64,000 nucleotides of DNA from Scatophagus argus (lineage: Eukaryota; Chordata; Actinopteri; Scatophagidae): positions 19,066,999 to 19,130,998 of the forward strand of contig NC_058493.1 of NCBI RefSeq assembly GCF_020382885.2. The letters are read 5' to 3'. The notes beneath the pieces are model-generated. The model was not told where the DNA came from. It ran no database searches and worked only from the letters and a program-made list of their open reading frames with translations. This document shows positions 61,201 through 64,000 of the stretch, piece by piece. Position numbers and translations under genes: made by a program. How positions within the stretch are numbered: the stretch's first letter is position 1; every line of letters begins with the position of its first letter.

Positions 61201-64000
61201 GTGTGTATATGTATGTATGTGTATTTTTACATACACTGAAATTTTATAGCTTTTTAAAGCTGATTCTTCTTCTTCTTCACGTAGTTTGTTATCTTGAAGC
61301 CAAATACCATATTGGGTGTGTAGCTAAATACATTATTCTATTTCTTCTCATCTGTTTTGATGATCTTGACCTCTCCTTGTCTCACGTTTTATTGTGTCTG
61401 ATCCATATTTGCTTACAGCCTACTTAGCACATCAGCAGCCTCTGCCCCAGTTGAGTCATGTGTCTGATGATGCAGCCTGTGTTTGTGCTTGTCTGAACTT
61501 TCCTGTTTGTGTGTGTTTGTGTGGGTTAATAGCTGGCCTTCCCCTGGGCATCAACCTGGGGAAGAACAAGCTGTCCCAGGACGCACGAGCAGATTACCTG
61601 GAAGGGGTGAGAGAGCTGGGCCCGCTGGCTGACTACCTGGTGGTCAACGTCAGCAGTCCTAATACACCAGGTCTGCGGGACCTACAGGGGAAGGCTGAGC
61701 TCCATCAGCTTTTACAAATGGTAGGACTGTCTGAATGTTCATGAAATTACTTTTTTTGGGACGCAACAGTGAGAGAACACAATGAAAATTTGTCATCTGA
61801 CCACATTGCTCAGCCTTTCTCCCTCAAAAATAATTAAACTTGCACTGAAATTACAAGTTAAGTTCTTATACAGTAGATCTTAATTTTAAGATCGGTAATC
61901 TTAAATGACTCTACAGAAAGAAGAGCCAGTCTTAGTCCTTAACTAATAAACACATCCGTTGTGAAACATTGGGTAACTAACTGCGTCGCACATGCTGAAG
62001 AATCATTGAATTATTTAGCTGATATTTGCATGGTGATAAAATAAAAATCAGATTATTTCCACTGTTTTTTTTTTTTTGCTTGAACATCTCAATAGTTTCT
62101 GCAGCTGTAGCTGTAACACAGCTCACCATCAGTGAGAATCAAATGCTGCTTTCCCCTCACAGTAAAAGGGAAAAATGAGTCAGGACAGGGTTAATGAAAT
62201 GTCCCAGAGCAGTGACAAAGAATCAGGTGAAAGCCCTTTCAGTATTGTGCAATCTCCAATGTTTAGATATGACACTGATTAGACTAAAACAGACATATTT
62301 CTTAACGAATTTCCTTAAAAACATTCGGTAAGGAATTCTAATGCACTGAGGTTTGATAAACTAATTCACACTACATTCAGTTGTGTTAAAATGCCACAAA
62401 ACCCCATTCTGAGATATCAGATTTGAAAGCGTTTTGAATTCGCACAGAGGATGTGTTCAAGCTTAAACATGGTGTGGAGTTACTCTACAGCTGAAGTAAC
62501 TGTTCTGTTTAAAGGCTGAATTTTTAGTCTTTGACATGCACGGTTTCACGCAGTATGTTACAGCACGGTACATGTCTTTCTGTCTAGTTTCCAGTAGTTT
62601 TAGCTCTCTCTGCCCCTCACCTGATATGCTTGTGACCTCCTCCTACGTTCTGCTCAGGTGCTGAAGGAGCGTGATGCCCTGCAGGGAGAATGCAAACCTC
62701 CAGTCCTGGTAAAGATCGCCCCTGACCTCACTGCACAGGACAAACAAGACATTGCTGATGTTGTCACTGAGGTGGGAATTTAATTATTTTATATTTGTCA
62801 TCATTTTCATTTTCCTTACTGTGCATTTTATTCTCTAGCTTGTTCTCAATTTAATTTTATTAGACTCTTTTTTTTTTTTTTCCGTAAGATTTTGACATGT
62901 TTCGCTTCTTCTTTGTTGTACAGTTCTATGAAATAGAAGTTAAATCAGATAAGATTGTGTCCCTTATCTGTGGAGTCTCTTTAGAGAACTTTCATGTGGT
63001 GTTTTAAGGTGCATCTTATCTTATTTTACACTGTTGTTTTAACTCTTCTCAAGAGCATAGGGAAAAAACATGTAGCATTTTTCTTTGGAGAAACCAGAAA
63101 CCAAGTTTGGGTCCTTGTCTGAGGTGACAGTAGAGTCACATGTCACCACGTGCTCCCATGCAAACCTCGCACACCTTTTGGAAGGGTGCAACCACCTTCA
63201 CGTTTGACTGCCAGCTGGGTTGCTGGTCAGATAAATGTGACTCTAAAGAACAAATTTAGCATCTCCCTCTTAATTAAAAATTATATTTCACTTAATTTTA
63301 ATATTTTAGCAGTAAATAACACCAGGCAATGAAGGAGAAAGAAATCAAATAAAGATAAACGTTAAAATAAGGTTTAAAAAGTCTAATGAACAAATTTAAC
63401 AGATATGGCACATCTGATCCAAAGGAAGGAAAAAAAGTGATTTTAAAATTAAAATGATAGAAACTGTTAAACAATATAACTTTTATTATCGCTTCAGATT
63501 CCTCCTTTCTTCAGTAGGTTCCATGTTGACACTTTAGTTTAAACAGCAATCTTATGGTGTAATTGGCTCATTTTTTTTAAACTCAGCAGTGCACTATTGC
63601 TCACCAGAAGCTGATCGGCACTATAAAAATAAAGAATAACACTAGGTTATTTTTTTATTTTATTGCTAAGAAATACAGGGTGTTGTTTTTGTATTAGTTG
63701 AATCTTAATGGAAGAAACAAGAAAAGAGCACAATTTAAACAGCACTCTCTTTCTGTCACAGTACATTTCACATTCAAGGTCCATGCAGTTGCTAACATGC
63801 ATCAGTTTGCTCCTGTGCACTCAGGCACAATAACACTCACTTCCTGTCCTCTCTTTGTTGTATGCTCTGTTTGCAGCTGAGAGTGGATGGTTTAATGGTG
63901 TCTAACACCACGGTGTCCAGACCAGAGACCCTTCAGGATCTGCTCAAATGTGAGGTCGGTGGGCTAAGTGGCCAGCCTCTCAAGGACCTCTCTACTAACA
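58261..64000 (+). CDS. dhodh: dihydroorotate dehydrogenase (quinone), partial
   Basis: FMN enzyme of the inner mitochondrial membrane. It oxidises dihydroorotate to orotate with ubiquinone, the fourth step of de novo pyrimidine synthesis. Exons in the window: 58261-58278, 59651-59863, 59959-60158, 60866-60948, 61533-61720, 62658-62771, 63877 to the window end (313 codons; human 395 aa). The last exon and any further ones are cut off. [19 protein letters not shown] is a basic presequence, followed by a membrane-anchoring segment ([11 protein letters not shown]) and the quinone-tunnel helices. The barrel shows [40 protein letters not shown], the catalytic loop [14 protein letters not shown] with catalytic Ser at about residue 213 (human 215), and VSNTTVSRP. 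The first coding exon is only 18 nt, like human MAWRHLK. Identity is certain. Confidence 0.98.
58772..58900 (-). mobile_element. LINE 3' tail, minus strand
   Basis: Plus strand: AAGATAAGATAAGATGAACT, TTATTGATCCCGCAATGGGG, AAATTCACTTGTC. On the minus strand this is the same ATTTCCCC...GGGATCAATAAAG end as at 38115-38290, with a short TCTTA repeat tail. It lies in dhodh intron 1. Confidence 0.6.
61017..61190 (+). repeat. teleost interspersed repeat with poly-C
   Basis: After a C-run (61017-61040) comes TGTGCCCTTGAGCAAGGCAC, TAACCCCCAAGCTGCTCCCT: words I know from very abundant fish repeats. Ends are not visible and the class (SINE- or MITE-like) is uncertain. It lies in dhodh intron 4. Confidence 0.5.

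Overview
The window is a piece of a teleost fish genome, probably a spiny-rayed (percomorph-type) species. Vertebrate genes split by GT-AG introns carry near-identical orthologues of mammalian proteins. The repeats are typical of fish: a Tc1/mariner remnant, LINE 3' tails with the ATTGATCCC motif, and many microsatellites. bdnf has a Gly/Ala-rich prodomain insert. I found no bacterial genes, CRISPR arrays, rRNA or tRNA genes, and no retroviral or capsid-bearing elements.

Layout. (1) 1-10.4 kb: bdnf, with its upstream non-coding/intronic region, the single coding exon (6193-7002) and a 3' UTR. (2) 10.5-14 kb: lin7c, same strand, keeping the vertebrate bdnf-lin7c order. (3) 14-20 kb: lin7c 3' flank and repeats. 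(4) 20-22.4 kb: rplp2. (5) 25.6-29.1 kb: fth1, with a canonical iron-responsive element in its 5' UTR. (6) 30.8-37.7 kb: mcee (minus) and mphosph10 (plus), head to head with only 89 bp between start codons. (7) 38.5-44 kb: ist1. (8) 47.7-57.7 kb: a polycystin-1-like gene (minus), by position the pkd1l3 orthologue. It has lectin, GPS, PLAT and five membrane segments, but no recognisable channel half. (9) 58.26 kb to the end: dhodh, cut off by the window edge. The ist1 / pkd1l3 / dhodh order matches human 16q22.

For all nine genes I placed the coding exon boundaries by hand and checked that reading phase is kept across every junction. Complete models give bdnf 269 aa, lin7c 201, rplp2 114, fth1 177, mcee 173, mphosph10 681 and ist1 347. 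Some 1055 codons of pkd1l3 and 313 of dhodh are readable. The genes form no single pathway: they cover neurotrophin signalling, synaptic scaffolding, ribosome stalk and biogenesis, iron storage, propionate catabolism, ESCRT-III and pyrimidine synthesis.

The less expected observations are: two unrelated, perfect, long hairpins (30- and 34-bp arms), each in the first intron of a gene; clusters of GCTAGC/GCTAAC-type words just downstream of the start of nearly every housekeeping gene here; a GC-AG first intron in mphosph10; and the apparent loss of the ion-channel module from pkd1l3.
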